A DNA stretch of 64,000 nt from Pseudorhodoferax sp. Leaf274. Lineage in GTDB: Bacteria > Pseudomonadota > Gammaproteobacteria > Burkholderiales > Burkholderiaceae_C. The stretch spans positions 356,735 through 420,734 of the forward strand of contig NZ_LMNA01000001.1 of assembly GCF_001422445.1 (NCBI RefSeq). The letters are read 5' to 3'. The position numbers and the translations under genes were made by a program. This document shows, piece after piece, positions 26,173 through 34,056 of this stretch. The notes under the pieces were generated by a model. That model made no database searches. It worked only from the letters and a program-made list of their open reading frames with translations, and was not told the origin of the DNA. Numbering within the stretch: the first letter of the stretch is position 1; each line of letters opens with the position of its first letter.

Positions 26173-27078
26173 ATGGAGCTGCGGCAACTGCGCCAGTTCG
26201 TGACCGTGGCCGAGACCCGCAGCCTGCGGCGCGCGGCCGAGCGCCTGCACATGGCGCAGCCGCCGCTGTCGGTGGCGATGCGCAAGCTGGAGGAAGACAT
26301 GGGCGTGGCGCTGTTCGAGCGCAGTGCGCGCGGCGTGCAGCTGACGAGCGCCGGCGAGGGCGCGCTGGCGGCGGCGCGCAAGTGCCTGGCGGCCGCCGCC
26401 GAGGTGGGCGCGGCGGCGCGTGCGGTGGCCGGCGGCGAGACCGGCGAGCTGCGCATCGGCTTCACGGGCTCGACCACCTTCGGCCTGCTGCCGCGCATGG
26501 TGCGTGCCTTCCACCAGCGTTATCCGCAGGTGCGGCTGCACCTGCACGAGCTGACCAACCAGCAGTCGCTCACGCAGGTGCAGGCCGGCCAGGTGGACCT
26601 GGCCTTCGTGCGCGTGCCGACCAGCCACCTGCCGGGCCTGCATTTCGAGGTCATGGAGCGCGACCGTTTCTGCGTGGCGCTGCCGCCCGGCCATGCGCTG
26701 GCCGACAAGGCCCAGCTGACGCTGCGCGACCTGGCGGGGCAGGACTTCATCGGCTACACGCCCTCGCCCGTGGGCGGGTTGCACGCGGCCTCCAGCCGGC
26801 TGCTGCAGCAGGCCGGCGTGGCGGTGCAGCTGGTGCAGGAGGCGGTGCAGGTCTCCACCGTCCTGGGCCTGGTGCTGAGCGGCCTGGGCCTGGCGCTGGT
26901 GCCATCGACCAACGCGCACTACTACGCCACCAGCGTGGTCTACCGGCCGCTGCGCGGGCTGCCGCGCGACAGCGGCATCGGCATCGCGCTGGTGCACCGG
27001 CCCGACAGCGGCAACCCGGCCACGGTGCACTTCGCAGCCAGCGCGGCGCAGCTGGCGGCGGACGACACGACCGGCTGA
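26173..27078 (+). CDS. LysR-family transcriptional regulator
   Basis: Regulator of 301 residues. The winged HTH occupies residues 1-60 (MELRQLRQFVTVAETRSLRRAAERLHMAQPPLSVAMRKLEEDMGV in sequence), followed by the inducer-binding domain (ELRIGFTGSTTFGLLPRMVRAFHQRYPQ; DLAFVRVP; SAAQL at the end). It is divergent from the Bug-led CoA operon and shares its short control region, the classic arrangement for a LysR activator that also represses itself. The effector is likely the imported acid or its CoA ester; this is inferred from position. Confidence 0.93.
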   Translation: MELRQLRQFVTVAETRSLRRAAERLHMAQPPLSVAMRKLEEDMGVALFERSARGVQLTSAGEGALAAARKCLAAAAEVGAAARAVAGGETGELRIGFTGSTTFGLLPRMVRAFHQRYPQVRLHLHELTNQQSLTQVQAGQVDLAFVRVPTSHLPGLHFEVMERDRFCVALPPGHALADKAQLTLRDLAGQDFIGYTPSPVGGLHAASSRLLQQAGVAVQLVQEAVQVSTVLGLVLSGLGLALVPSTNAHYYATSVVYRPLRGLPRDSGIGIALVHRPDSGNPATVHFAASAAQLAADDTTG

Positions 27079-27085
27079 ACCGCGT

Positions 27086-27230
27086 TCAGGTCAGGCGCGG
27101 CCGGCTGGGCGCCGTCGCGTCGTGCCCCAGGCGGAACACCGACACCGGGCGCACGAGTGCGTCGGCCTGGTGCTGCAGGCTGCTGGCGGCGGCCATCTGC
27201 TCGACCAGCGCGGCGTCTGCTGCGTGGCCT
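27086..27230 (-). pseudogene. remnant of a methyl-accepting chemotaxis protein C-terminus
   Basis: Reading leftwards from about 27217, the minus strand encodes AALVEQMAAASSLQHQADALVRPVSVFRLG and then a stop at 27086. This is the C-terminal end of a chemoreceptor signalling domain. Just upstream, the next frame reads ATQQ; restoring one base there would give the usual TQQNAALVEQ, so a single-base deletion is apparent. Nothing before about 27230 resembles a chemoreceptor in any frame. The rest of the 286-bp gap between the LysR and hydratase genes has no recognisable gene. Confidence 0.6.
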
Positions 27231-27364
27231 GGGGCCCAGGGGCATGGACGAGGCAGGCGAGGTGGGCATGGGTTCCAAAGTGGCGCCGACCCATCGATTG
27301 CATCGGCGTCCCGCCCCGGCCAACACGTTCCCAACCCGTTCCAGGCACCCGCCGATGCCGCCCG

Positions 27365-28237
27365 TCAGCCCACTTCGGCCGTCGCCTGCATGGCCAGCGC
27401 GCCTTCGTGGTCGCGTGCCCACAGCGCCAGCTTGCCGCCGCCCTCGTCGCGCCCGCAGACGCTGAAGCGGTGGATGTCGAAGATCGGCCGCACGGCCTTG
27501 AACGCGAAGCTGCGCACGGCCTGGCCGGGCCGTTCGCGGCGCACCAGGTCCAGCAGCAGCGTGGCGATCAGCGGGCCGTGCACGATCAGGCCGGGGTAGC
27601 CCTCGACCTCGGTCACGTAGCTGCGGTCGTAGTGGATGCGGTGGCCGTTGAAGGTCAGCGCCGAGTAGCGGAACAGCAGCACCGGGTCGGGCACGATGGC
27701 GCGTTCGAACTGCGCATCGCCGGGCGCGGCCTGTGGTGCGGGCGCCTGCGCGCCGGGCTGGGGCGCGTCGCGGTAGACGATGTCGTGCTGCTCGGTCAGC
27801 GCCACGCCCTCGGCGTCGCCATAGCTGTGCTCGACCGTGACGAACACCAGGGAGCCGCTGCGGCCGCTCTTGGTGCTGACGTCCAGGATGCGCGAATGGC
27901 GCTCCACGCTGTCGCCAAGCCGCAGCGGGCGGTGGAACTGCAGCCGGCCGCCGGCCCACATGCGGCGCGGCAGCGGCACCGGCGGCAGGAAGCCGCCACG
28001 GCGCGGGTGGCCGTCCTCGCCGATCTCGCGCGCCGGCGCCAGCGGCAGGAAGTACAGCCAATGCCACAGCGGCGGCAGCGCGTCGCCCGAGGTGGGCGCC
28101 GGGTCTTCGCGGTCCAGCGTGGCGGACATCGCGGCCACGGGCTGCAGCGCGAGCAGGTCGCGGCGGGATTCGCTGCGGCCGACCCAGGCGCGCAGGTGGT
28201 CGAGGTCGGCCGGGGCCGAAGGCGTGGTGGTGCTCAT
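27365..28237 (-). CDS. HTD2-like hot-dog hydratase, mesaconyl-C4-CoA-hydratase-like
   Basis: Double hot-dog hydratase of 290 residues. The N-terminal half (DLDHLRAWVGRSESRRDLLALQPVAAMSATLD) is the FAS1/HTD2-type domain. The C-terminal half carries the catalytic-helix segment FNGHRIHYDRSYVTEVEGYPGLIVHGPLIATLLLDL. Proteins with this layout include mesaconyl-C4-CoA hydratase of the 3-hydroxypropionate bicycle and mitochondrial HTD2. ATG 28237 gives the usual N-terminus; an ATG at 28273 overlapping the upstream stop (TGATG) would add 12 residues. It sits about 1.3 kb beyond the CoA operon and may act in the same pathway. Confidence 0.78.
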   Translation of the reverse strand: MSTTTPSAPADLDHLRAWVGRSESRRDLLALQPVAAMSATLDREDPAPTSGDALPPLWHWLYFLPLAPAREIGEDGHPRRGGFLPPVPLPRRMWAGGRLQFHRPLRLGDSVERHSRILDVSTKSGRSGSLVFVTVEHSYGDAEGVALTEQHDIVYRDAPQPGAQAPAPQAAPGDAQFERAIVPDPVLLFRYSALTFNGHRIHYDRSYVTEVEGYPGLIVHGPLIATLLLDLVRRERPGQAVRSFAFKAVRPIFDIHRFSVCGRDEGGGKLALWARDHEGALAMQATAEVG

Positions 28238-28272
28238 GCCGCGATGGTGCGCGATTTGCGCGCCAGCGGCCA

Positions 28273-29085
28273 TCAGCTTTTGGCGAAGGGGCTGTTCGCC
28301 GCCCGCGCCGCGGCCACGGCGTCCAGGAAGTCCTTGAGCATGGCGGCGTCGTCGATGGTGTCCGAGCCGGGCTGGTGGAACTCGGGGTGCCACTGCACGG
28401 CCGCCACGTAGCTGCTGGCGGGGTCCTTGCGGCGGATGGCCTCGATGATGCCGTCGCTGACGCTGAAGGCCTCGGCCTCGAAGGTGTCGGCCAGCCGCTT
28501 GATGGCCTGGTGGTGGATGCTGTTGACGCGCGCGCGCTCCACGCCCGGGTACAGCCGCGAAAGCCGCGAGCCCTGCAGGATGTTGACGCTGTGGTAGTTC
28601 AGGTCGTAGGTGACGGCGTCGCGGTGCACGAAGGCGTCCGGCACCTGGGTGTTGATGTCCTGGTACAGCGTGCCGCCGAAGGCCACGTTGAGCAGCTGCA
28701 GGCCGCGGCAGACGCCGAAGATGGGCTTGCCCACGGCCTCGAAGGCGGCCACCAGCGCCTTGTCGTACTCGTCGCGGATGCGGTCGCCGGCCCAGTTCTC
28801 GTGCAGCGGCTCCTCGCCGTAGCTGCCGGGCCAGACATCGGCGCCGCCGTGCATGACCAGGCCGTCCAGCCACTGGGCGTAGTGCTCGTAGGTCACGTCG
28901 CCGCGCTGGGTGCTGCCGGTCGGGCAGGGCACCATGACCACCATGGCGCCGGTGGACATCAGCCAATGGGCGATGGACTGCTCCACGTACTGCAGCGTCT
29001 TGCCCGTGAACAGCGAGCGCGCCGGATCGGCGTGGGAGAAGCAGGCGGACAGGCCGATCTTCAAGCGGCTGTGGACGGTGCTCAT
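28273..29085 (-). CDS. class I amidotransferase, peptidase C26 (gamma-Glu-GABA hydrolase-like)
   Basis: About 270 residues with the nucleophile in FGVCRGLQLLNVAFGG and the His-Glu pair in VAAVQWHPEFH. The substrate-side sequence MHGGADVWPGSYGEEPLHENWAGDRIRDEYD matches PuuD-like hydrolases but differs from the protein at 9458, so it is a paralogue, not a recent copy. The start could be ATG 29085 or 29091; neither has a good Shine-Dalgarno. The stop overlaps a start codon of the hot-dog hydratase gene, so the two form an operon, an unusual pairing for a polyamine enzyme. The true gamma-glutamyl substrate is unknown. Confidence 0.85.
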   Translation of the reverse strand: MSTVHSRLKIGLSACFSHADPARSLFTGKTLQYVEQSIAHWLMSTGAMVVMVPCPTGSTQRGDVTYEHYAQWLDGLVMHGGADVWPGSYGEEPLHENWAGDRIRDEYDKALVAAFEAVGKPIFGVCRGLQLLNVAFGGTLYQDINTQVPDAFVHRDAVTYDLNYHSVNILQGSRLSRLYPGVERARVNSIHHQAIKRLADTFEAEAFSVSDGIIEAIRRKDPASSYVAAVQWHPEFHQPGSDTIDDAAMLKDFLDAVAAARAANSPFAKS

Positions 29086-29175
29086 GGGCATGGCGCGCAA
29101 AAGAAGCCCATTCTGCACACGCCCCCGTGCGCCGTCACCGCCACGCCCCAAGCCCCGGCACGGGGCACGGATTCG

Positions 29176-30984
29176 CTAGACGGCCGCGGCGCGCCGGCGC
29201 CAGGCCAGCAGCGCCAGCGCCCACAGGCCGGCACCCCACCACCAGCCGCTGGCGCCGCCACCGCCGCCGCCGGACGGCGAAGTCGCCGTGACCGCCACAT
29301 CGGCCACGTCGCGCCGGCCGGCGCTGTCGGTCACGGTCAGCCGAAAGACGTAGCTGCCGCCTGCGGGCAAGGTGGCGCCGGTGCTGGCATCGCTGGCGCG
29401 GGCAATCGACGCCGTGGCCGGCCCGGACAGCTGGGTCCACTGCCAGGCCACGATGCGCGCGCCTGCGCTGGGCGTGCTGGCATTGCCGTTGAGGGTCACG
29501 GTGCTGCCAGCAGAGGTCATGGCCAGCGGCGCGGCCACGGCGGTCGGCGCCTGCGCGGGGCCGGCCGCCAGCACGGCCTGCGCGGCGTCCAGCAGGCCGG
29601 CACCGCAGGTGCTGGTGTCGCAGTTGCAGGCCACCGCCCCGTTGGTGCTGCACAGCGGTGCGCCGGCCACCACCACATGGGCACGCGCCGAGTCCTGCAT
29701 GCGCAGCACCAGTTGCGCGGGCGTGAGCGCCGGGTTCACGGCCAGCATCAGCGCCGCCACGCCGGCCGCCTGCGGCGACGAGAAGCTGGTGCCCAGCTTC
29801 TGGCCGTAGGTGTCCACACCCGGCGTGGTGGTGCCGCTGTTGTCCAGCGAATAGATGGCGCGTGTGCGGGTGCCGCCGGGCGCCACCAGGCCGACGCGCG
29901 CACCGTAGTTGGAGTAGGCGGTCTTGCGCCCGTCCTCCTGCACCGCGCCCACGGCCAGCACGCCGTTGCAGTCGGCCGGCCGGGCCACGGTGCCGGACTC
30001 GTTGCCCGCGGCCACCACCAGCAGCGCGCCGGCCTCGGTGATCTCGTCGATCACGTCCTGGTAGCTCGGGCTGCACGCGGCATCCCCGCCGAAGCTCAGG
30101 TTCAGGATGCGTGCGGGCGTGGTGTTGGCCGGCGCACCGGCGACCGCCAGGCCGGCGGCCCAGCGCATGCCGTCCAGCAGGTCGGACAGCAACGCGCCGC
30201 ACTTGCCGGAGATGCGCACCGGCAGCACCTTGGCCCGCCAGTCGATGCCGGCCACGCCCAGGCCGTTGTTGGTGGCCGCGGCGATCTGGCCGGCGATGAA
30301 GGTGCCGTGCCAGGAGCTGTCCTCGACGTCGCAGGTGGAGAACAGCGACGAGCGCTTGTCGGCCGCGCTGACCCAGTCGCCCGGGTCGCTCGGGTCGGCG
30401 TCGCGGCCGTCGCCGTCGTTGGCGAACTCCACCTCGCTCACGAAATCGTAGCCGGGCAGCAGGCGGCCGGTCAGGTCGGGGTGGTTCAGGCGCACGCCCA
30501 CGTCCAGCACCGCCACCACCACCTGCGTGCTGCCGGTGGTCACGTCCCAGGCGGCCGGCATGTTCATGGCCGCGGCGAAGGTCGTGGGCGCCTGCAGGTG
30601 CCATTGCGTGGAAAACGACGGATCGTTCGGCACGGCCAGCCGGCGCACGCGCACATCGGGTTCGACGTCCAGCACGTCGGGGTTCAGGCGCAGGCGGCGC
30701 ACCGTGGCCTCCAATTCGGCACCGGACTGCGCCGCCGGCAGGCGCAGCAGCTGGTGCTGCCGGCCGATGGCGCGCTCGTCCTCGAAGCCCACGCCGGCCG
30801 TGGCGGCGACCGCGCGCAGCCGCTCACGCGCCGCCAGCGGCGCTTCGCGTGTGGACGACGTGGACGCCGTGGCATCGGCAGGGGGCTTGAGCCGCACCAG
30901 CAGGTTGCGAACGGGCTCCTGGGACACCTGGGCGGGTGCCGCCAGCGGAACAGCCAGCAAGGCTGCGGCAAGGAATTTGAGCAT
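29176..30984 (-). CDS. secreted subtilisin-like S8 peptidase with C-terminal sorting tail
   Basis: Serine protease of 602 residues. A Sec signal peptide (MLKFLAAALLAVPLAAPAQ) is followed by an inhibitor-like propeptide. The catalytic domain has Asp in AVLDVGVRLNHPDL, His in SSWHGTFIAGQ, the oxyanion Asn in VVAAGNESG and Ser in GTSFSSPQAAG. A PKD/Ig-like domain follows, then a glycine run (SGGGGGGASG), one hydrophobic helix and the basic end WRRRAAAV. That tail is the GlyGly-CTERM/MYXO-CTERM type of sorting signal, so the enzyme is probably anchored and then released at the cell surface. Monocistronic. Confidence 0.9.
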   Translation of the reverse strand: MLKFLAAALLAVPLAAPAQVSQEPVRNLLVRLKPPADATASTSSTREAPLAARERLRAVAATAGVGFEDERAIGRQHQLLRLPAAQSGAELEATVRRLRLNPDVLDVEPDVRVRRLAVPNDPSFSTQWHLQAPTTFAAAMNMPAAWDVTTGSTQVVVAVLDVGVRLNHPDLTGRLLPGYDFVSEVEFANDGDGRDADPSDPGDWVSAADKRSSLFSTCDVEDSSWHGTFIAGQIAAATNNGLGVAGIDWRAKVLPVRISGKCGALLSDLLDGMRWAAGLAVAGAPANTTPARILNLSFGGDAACSPSYQDVIDEITEAGALLVVAAGNESGTVARPADCNGVLAVGAVQEDGRKTAYSNYGARVGLVAPGGTRTRAIYSLDNSGTTTPGVDTYGQKLGTSFSSPQAAGVAALMLAVNPALTPAQLVLRMQDSARAHVVVAGAPLCSTNGAVACNCDTSTCGAGLLDAAQAVLAAGPAQAPTAVAAPLAMTSAGSTVTLNGNASTPSAGARIVAWQWTQLSGPATASIARASDASTGATLPAGGSYVFRLTVTDSAGRRDVADVAVTATSPSGGGGGGASGWWWGAGLWALALLAWRRRAAAV

Positions 30985-31110
30985 GCGCGGCGTTGTAGCA
31001 CGGCTGCGTGATGCTGCGCGTCGGACATTGGTGACGCCGTGTGACGCCGCGCCGGCTTGGACGACAATCGGCGCCCTCGCGCGCCTGCGCGCACCGACAC
31101 ACGCACCGAC

Positions 31111-31584
31111 ATGAAGATCAGCAAAGACACCGCCGTCACCCTGCACTACAGCGTGGCAGAAGCCAATGGCAAGCCGCTGGCCAACCGCGAGACCACCGAC
31201 TACCTGCACGGCGGCTATGGCAACACGCTGCCCAAGATCGAGGAAGCGCTGGAAGGCCAGGAGGCCGGCTTTCGCGTGACGCTGGAGCTGCAGCCCGAGG
31301 ACGCCTTCGGCCGGCGCGAGGCGGCGCTGGAGCGCAGCATCTCCAAGAAGGACTTCCCGCCCGGCGTGAAGGTCGGCGGCCAGCTGCGCGGCATGACCGA
31401 GGACGGCCGCGAGCAGGTCTTCACCGTCATGAAGATCAAGGGCGACCAGGTGCTGCTGGACGCCAACCACCCCTGGGCCGACAAGGCGCTCAAGTTCACG
31501 CTACAGGTGGGCGGCGTGCGCGCGGCGACAGCCGAGGAAATCCAGCACGGCCACGTGCACGGCGGCCACGGCCACCACCACTGA
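31111..31584 (+). CDS. slyD: FKBP-type peptidyl-prolyl isomerase, SlyD-like
   Basis: A 157-residue cytoplasmic prolyl isomerase/chaperone. The FKBP core begins MKISKDTAVTLHYSVAEANGKPL; the inserted chaperone flap lies in the middle (PEDAFGRREAALERSISKKDFPPGVKVGGQL), and FTLQVGGVRAATAEEI closes the barrel. The C-terminus is histidine-rich (HGHVHGGHGHHH), shorter than in Escherichia coli SlyD but suited to nickel binding. ATG 31111 is chosen as the start of the conserved domain. Convergent with the PAP2 gene 8 bp away. Confidence 0.92.
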   Translation: MKISKDTAVTLHYSVAEANGKPLANRETTDYLHGGYGNTLPKIEEALEGQEAGFRVTLELQPEDAFGRREAALERSISKKDFPPGVKVGGQLRGMTEDGREQVFTVMKIKGDQVLLDANHPWADKALKFTLQVGGVRAATAEEIQHGHVHGGHGHHH

Positions 31585-31592
31585 GAAGCGGA

Positions 31593-32216
31593 TCAGTCGG
31601 CCGCGTGCAGCATGTGGCGGGTGTAGACCTCGCTGCGGCTGGACGCCATCAGCGCCATCTTCTGCACCAGCCCGTGGGTCTCGGCGGGCTGGCCCATCTG
31701 CGGCAGCAGCCCCAGCACGCCGGCCAGGGCCATCGGCACCCAGCGCTGGCGCAGGCGCAGCGTGCGCCCGGCCATCCAGGCGATGGGCAACACCGCCGCC
31801 GCCGCGCCCAGCCCGAAGCCGGCGACGACCTCCGACACCGAATGCGCGTGCAGCACCACGCGCGAAATGCTGACCAGCAGCCCCACGAGCAGGCCGGCGG
31901 CGATGGCCAGCGCCTGCCTGCGCCAGGGGTGGCCTGCGGCCAGCAGCCACGCGCCCATCGTGAACACCGCGGTCGAGACCGTGGCATGGCCGCTGATGCC
32001 CGTGAAGTCCAGCGCGGCGCTGCCGATGCCCCAGCCCATGAATGCGAGCTTGCTGGCCAGCACCAGCAGCACGGCTGTGCCGAACGACAGCGCCCAGGCC
32101 AGCGCCAGCGGCCCGTGCCGCGTCTTCAGCAGCCAGAGGGCGAGCACCAGACCCGCGGGCAGCAGCAGCGCCGAGTTGCCCAGGTGGGTGACGGTGGTCC
32201 AGAAATGCAGGGGCAC
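31593..32216 (-). CDS. PAP2-family phosphatase, membrane-bound
   Basis: About 207 residues with five or six hydrophobic helices. It carries the PAP2 motifs SGHATVSTAV and SRVVLHAHSVSEVVAG; in the second the usual final aspartate is glutamate. Such enzymes dephosphorylate lipid phosphates such as undecaprenyl pyrophosphate or phosphatidate at the outer face of the inner membrane. The start is uncertain: GTG 32216 begins VPLHFWTTVTHLGNSALLLPAG and leaves room for the divergent VOC promoter, whereas ATG 32267 would add 17 residues. Confidence 0.83.
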   Translation of the reverse strand: MPLHFWTTVTHLGNSALLLPAGLVLALWLLKTRHGPLALAWALSFGTAVLLVLASKLAFMGWGIGSAALDFTGISGHATVSTAVFTMGAWLLAAGHPWRRQALAIAAGLLVGLLVSISRVVLHAHSVSEVVAGFGLGAAAAVLPIAWMAGRTLRLRQRWVPMALAGVLGLLPQMGQPAETHGLVQKMALMASSRSEVYTRHMLHAAD

Positions 32217-32308
32217 GGCGCGATTGTGATGCGGCTCGTTACCCCTGCGGCGCAGGCACAGCCCCAAAATCCGTACGCCCTTTGCCCCACCGACCCAGGA
32301 GACCGACC

Positions 32309-32746
32309 GTGCAGATCCATCCCTATCTTTCGTTCGAAGGCCGCTGCCAGGAGGCGCTGGACTTCTACCGCGACAGGCTCGGCGCCAGCCTCGGCATGGT
32401 GATGCGCTTCAAGGACGCGCCGCCCACGGACCAGCCCGCGCCCGAGGGCTGCGACGGCCCGCCGCCGGACGGCGAGAAGATCATGCATTCGGAGCTGCGC
32501 ATCGGCGACTCCACGCTGATGGCCACCGACGGCATGGCCAGCGGCAAGCCGAACTTCGCCGGCATCTCGCTCTCGCTGCGGGTGCGTGACGAAGCCGAGG
32601 CCGCCGAGCGCTTTGCCGCGCTGGCCGATGGCGGCCAGGTGCAGATGCCGCTCGCCAAGACCTTCTTCAGCCCGGCCTTCGGCATGGTGGCCGACCGCTT
32701 CGGCGTGCATTGGCTGGTGGTGGCCGAGGCTGCGGCGCCGGCCTGA
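32309..32746 (+). CDS. VOC-superfamily protein, PhnB/glyoxalase-like
   Basis: A 145-residue vicinal-oxygen-chelate protein of the PhnB-like subgroup. It starts IHPYLSFEGRCQEALDFYRDRLGASLGMVMRF, then HSELRIGDSTLMATDG, and ends TFFSPAFGMVADRFGVHWLV, all typical of this group. A GTG at 32309 with AGGAGA in front is preferred over an upstream start. These proteins are often annotated as bleomycin-resistance or demethylubiquinone-methyltransferase-like, but specific activity is unknown. Confidence 0.88.
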   Translation: MQIHPYLSFEGRCQEALDFYRDRLGASLGMVMRFKDAPPTDQPAPEGCDGPPPDGEKIMHSELRIGDSTLMATDGMASGKPNFAGISLSLRVRDEAEAAERFAALADGGQVQMPLAKTFFSPAFGMVADRFGVHWLVVAEAAAPA

Positions 32747-32797
32747 GCGTCGCAAGCGACAGCGGGCGCCCACCCGCTCGGGTAGGCTCGCCCGTCC

Positions 32798-34039
32798 ATG
32801 TCCACGAGCCTCCCGCTTTCACCGCGCGCCGCCTGGCCCATGCTGCTGGCGCTGACGGCGGCGTTCGGCATGAGCCAGGCCTTCCGCACGCTGGCGGCCA
32901 TCCTCGCGCCGCCGCTGCAGGCCGAGTTCCAGCTCGCGCCGCAGCAACTCGGCCTGTTCGCGGCCAGCTTCCACTTCGCCTTCGGCGCGCTGCAGCTGTT
33001 CGTCGGCATCGGCATGGACCTGCACGGCCTGCGCCGCACGGTGTTGACGGCGTTCCCGCTGGCCATCGTGGGCGCGGCGGTCTCGGCGACGGCCGGCGGC
33101 CAGGGGCAGCTGATCGCCGGCCAGGTGCTGATCGGCGTGGGCTGCGCGCCGGCCTTCCTGGCCTGCACCTTGTTCATCGCGCAGAACTTCCCGGCCGAGC
33201 GCTTCGCCATGCTGTCGGGCCTGGTGTTGATGCTGGGCGGCGTGGGCATGCTGTTCACCGGCACGCCGCTGGCCTGGCTGATCGAGGCGCGCGGCTGGCG
33301 CATCGGCATGTGGCTGCTGGCGGCCGGTTCGGTCGTGGCCTGGCTGCTGGTGTGGTGGAAGGTGCCGCACCAGGCGCCTGCCGCCGCGGCAAATGGGGAG
33401 GCGGGCGCACCGCGCGAGTCGCCGGCCCAGGCGCTGCGCGGCTTCGGCGCGCTGCTGCTGATGCCGCACACCTGGGGCATCGTCTGCATGTCGGCCGTCA
33501 ACTACGCATCGTTCCTCACGCTGCGCGGCCTGTGGCTGGGGCCGATGCTGGTCGAGCGCCATGGCCTGTCGCTGCTTTTCAGCGGCCACGTGGCGCTGCT
33601 GGTGTCGGTGGTCTCGCTGGTCAGCCCGCCGCTGTTCGGCCGCTTCGACCCGGGCGACGTGGCCGCGCGGCGCCGGCGCATCGGCCGCTGCACGCTGCTG
33701 ATGGCGGCACTGTTCACGTTGATGGCGCTGCTGCGCGGCCTGGCGGCCGACGTGGTGCTGGCCGTGGCCGTGGCCTGCCTGTCGGGCTACATGGTGCTGC
33801 AGTACGCCGACGTGCGCGCCGCCTACCCGCCGGCCATGATCGGCCGCGCGCTGTCGGTGTTCACCATGGCCATGTTCCTGGGCGTGGCGCTGATGCAGTG
33901 GGGCACGGGCTGGGTCGCATCGCGTGCGCCCGACTGGGGGCTGGAAAGCTTCACGGCCGTGCTGCTGGCGATCGCACTGGCGCTGCTGCTCGGCGCGGTG
34001 GCTTACCGCAGGCTGCCACAGCCGGCCGGGGCCGCGTGA
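32798..34039 (+). CDS. major facilitator superfamily transporter
   Basis: Twelve-helix transporter of 413 residues. Helix 1 is AWPMLLALTAAFGMSQAFRTLAAIL, and the motif-A-like loop is GIGMDLHGLRRTVLT. The protein otherwise consists of regularly spaced hydrophobic segments up to AIALALLLGAVAYRRLPQ. It is in the general MFS_1 group and substrate cannot be named. ATG 32798 has no strong Shine-Dalgarno. It follows the VOC gene by 51 bp and converges on the response regulator gene. Confidence 0.88.
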   Translation: MSTSLPLSPRAAWPMLLALTAAFGMSQAFRTLAAILAPPLQAEFQLAPQQLGLFAASFHFAFGALQLFVGIGMDLHGLRRTVLTAFPLAIVGAAVSATAGGQGQLIAGQVLIGVGCAPAFLACTLFIAQNFPAERFAMLSGLVLMLGGVGMLFTGTPLAWLIEARGWRIGMWLLAAGSVVAWLLVWWKVPHQAPAAAANGEAGAPRESPAQALRGFGALLLMPHTWGIVCMSAVNYASFLTLRGLWLGPMLVERHGLSLLFSGHVALLVSVVSLVSPPLFGRFDPGDVAARRRRIGRCTLLMAALFTLMALLRGLAADVVLAVAVACLSGYMVLQYADVRAAYPPAMIGRALSVFTMAMFLGVALMQWGTGWVASRAPDWGLESFTAVLLAIALALLLGAVAYRRLPQPAGAA

Positions 34040-34041
34040 GG

Positions 34042-34056
34042 GCCTGACGCTCAGGC
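34042..34056. terminator. bidirectional terminator stem between MFS and response regulator genes
   Basis: GCCTGA, loop CGC, TCAGGC: a perfect 6-bp stem in the 11-bp gap between convergent genes. It includes the stop codon of the response regulator. There is no T-tract on either strand, so efficiency is uncertain. Confidence 0.4.

Noticed and set aside
27091-27348. An 85-codon minus-strand ORF between LysR and the hydratase
   Set aside because: It is the neighbouring frame of the chemoreceptor remnant; only its short ATQQ stretch is meaningful.
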